Source: an uncultured Acetatifactor sp. (GTDB lineage: Bacteria; Bacillota; Clostridia; Lachnospirales; Lachnospiraceae). Taken from it: a DNA stretch of 13,874 nt. The DNA is taken from the NCBI GenBank assembly GCA_910586435.1, contig CAJUGT010000103.1, positions 1 to 13,874 on the forward strand, in the 5' to 3' direction. The number at the start of each line of letters is the position of its first letter. Position 1 is the first letter of the stretch. Below, one piece after another: positions 12,763 through 13,874 of the stretch. The position numbers and the translations under genes are program-made. Below the pieces are notes generated by a model. That model was not told the origin of the DNA, searched no databases, and worked only from the letters and a program-made list of their open reading frames with translations.

Positions 12763-13874
12763 TTACTCGCCGGAGAGTCTTCTTTCCAACTCCCTCACTT
12801 CCTTTTCTACGTCATTGAATTTATAATGTGTGTAATATCCAAGAGTTGTCGCAATATCCGAATGACCCATGAGATATTGCAGTGACTTCGGACTGATACC
12901 CGCCTTTGCCATGTTGGTACAATATGTATGCCTGCAAATGTGGGGCGTGATTATCGGCAATTCTTCCTTGAATATCCTGTTATACTTGCCTAAAGCATAC
13001 TCAAACCTTTTTTCCCAGTGTAAAGCAAGGTAGGGCATACCGTTTTTATCCAGCACCAGAAAGCCGGCCTTTCCATCTACCATTGGCTCAACTTTCCATT
13101 TCTTACGTTTTTTAATCAGTCTTTGGAAACACTGGTATACTCCTTCGCTCATTGGTAAAATCCTCTCCCCGTATGTCGTTTTAGTATCTTCAATCAAGTA
13201 TACACCTTCCCTTGTCCTTTGAAGCTGGTGGTCTATTTTTATTTTTCTATTCTCCATATCTATATCATCCAGAGTAAGACCACAAAACTCTGAAATTCTC
13301 ATGCCAGTCTTGAAGAGGATATACACCCCTTCATAATATTGTGAATAATGTTTGTCTCCTTTTATAAAATCAAGGAACAGTCTTTCCTGTTTCGGCGTGA
13401 CAGCCTCCCTTTTTACGCTGTCATTGACGATTACCGTTGACAGCTCCCAGTCAAAGGGATTTTTCTTTAGCAGATCGTCCTCGACTGCCATACGGAAAGC
13501 CGGGCGAAGAACCCCACGGATAGTATGAATACTGCTATAATGCTTTCCACCCTGCTGTAATTTTATCAGCCATTCCTTCGCATCCGATACCTTCACTTCA
13601 TCAATGCGTTTACTTCCAAATATATCTCTTTTCAGCAGGTTAAGGACGGTCTTGTAACCAGCTGCCGTATTGTGACGCACCCCCGTTTTCAAAGAGATAT
13701 ATCTTTCTGCCAGTCCTAACACAGTGACATCCCCACCGTGGTATGCCACTTCTTCATTGAGGGATTTTTCAATCTCTTTTTCCAGTTCCCTCAATGCTTT
13801 GCATTCCCTTTTACCAGCTGGCAGTTTATCAGTCGGCTCCAGTTTCCAACTGTAAACATAGTGCATCTTATTGT
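12763..13874 (-). CDS. int: Tn916-type tyrosine recombinase (integrase), 5' end outside window
   Basis: The gene catalyses excision and integration of a mobile element by cutting and rejoining attachment sites. The catalytic set is complete, numbered from the first Met seen at 13866: R190 in TGMRISE, K229, H309-x-x-R312 in TPHICRHTYC, H335 in LMGHSD and nucleophile Y345 in LGYYTH. Residues 45-145 are the core-binding SAM-like domain. YVYSWKLEPTDKLPAGKREC near the start matches a segment about 40 residues into Tn916 Int as I remember it, and the frame stays open to the window edge, so the true start and arm-binding domain lie beyond 13874. In Tn916 the int gene reads toward the nearest end, which puts the element body to the right. 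Element type, ICE or phage, cannot be decided here. Confidence 0.93.
   Translation of the reverse strand, partial: NKMHYVYSWKLEPTDKLPAGKRECKALRELEKEIEKSLNEEVAYHGGDVTVLGLAERYISLKTGVRHNTAAGYKTVLNLLKRDIFGSKRIDEVKVSDAKEWLIKLQQGGKHYSSIHTIRGVLRPAFRMAVEDDLLKKNPFDWELSTVIVNDSVKREAVTPKQERLFLDFIKGDKHYSQYYEGVYILFKTGMRISEFCGLTLDDIDMENRKIKIDHQLQRTREGVYLIEDTKTTYGERILPMSEGVYQCFQRLIKKRKKWKVEPMVDGKAGFLVLDKNGMPYLALHWEKRFEYALGKYNRIFKEELPIITPHICRHTYCTNMAKAGISPKSLQYLMGHSDIATTLGYYTHYKFNDVEKEVRELERRLSGE

Overview
The window looks like a chromosomal segment of a Gram-positive anaerobe of the class Clostridia, most plausibly Lachnospiraceae. This is inferred from strong AGGAGG-type ribosome binding sites, sigma-A promoters, a DUF4299-like protein, a GLUG-repeat surface protein paired with an MMPL transporter, and a Tn916-type integrase. 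No rRNA, tRNA or CRISPR array was seen.

Layout, left to right. (1) 1-1690: a leftward pair of small cytoplasmic proteins of the DUF2589 type (66-866 and 974-1387). They share a perfect consensus promoter (TTGACA-17-TATAAT) about 210 bases upstream, with a near-palindrome just after the predicted transcription start. (2) 1691-3558: a divergent pair, a DUF4299-like protein to the left and a metallophosphoesterase to the right. (3) 3573-9819: a tightly coupled leftward operon. An MMPL/RND-type membrane transporter (904 aa) overlaps by 11 bases an 1180-aa exported, membrane-anchored surface protein with GLUG-type repeats and an eight-copy 10-residue repeat. A 52-codon ORF of unknown function (9930-10088) may be its first gene. 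(4) 9820-11453: about 1.6 kb with almost no protein coding. It holds the operon promoter, an AT-rich stretch with perfect palindromes, a candidate structured RNA (10610-10878), a run of palindromes (10894-11058) and a 240-bp mobile element with 11-bp inverted ends and a perfect 8-bp target duplication (11190-11429). (5) 11454-12026: a TetR-family regulator, the likely controller of the MMPL operon. (6) 12093-12569: a low-molecular-weight protein tyrosine phosphatase, reading leftward. (7) 12763 to the right edge: a Tn916-type tyrosine recombinase, cut by the window edge. By analogy with Tn916 it marks the end of an integrative element whose body lies to the right.

How it fits together: the TetR gene and the MMPL-surface protein operon read away from each other, as in classic self-regulated efflux or export loci. 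Here they have been pushed apart by inserted non-coding elements. The most remarkable object is the 162-base hairpin at 10694-10855. Its two arms pair in a single register without one bulge, using G-U wobbles and three tandem G-A/A-G modules that only make sense in RNA copied from the + strand. I could not identify it with a known RNA family from memory.
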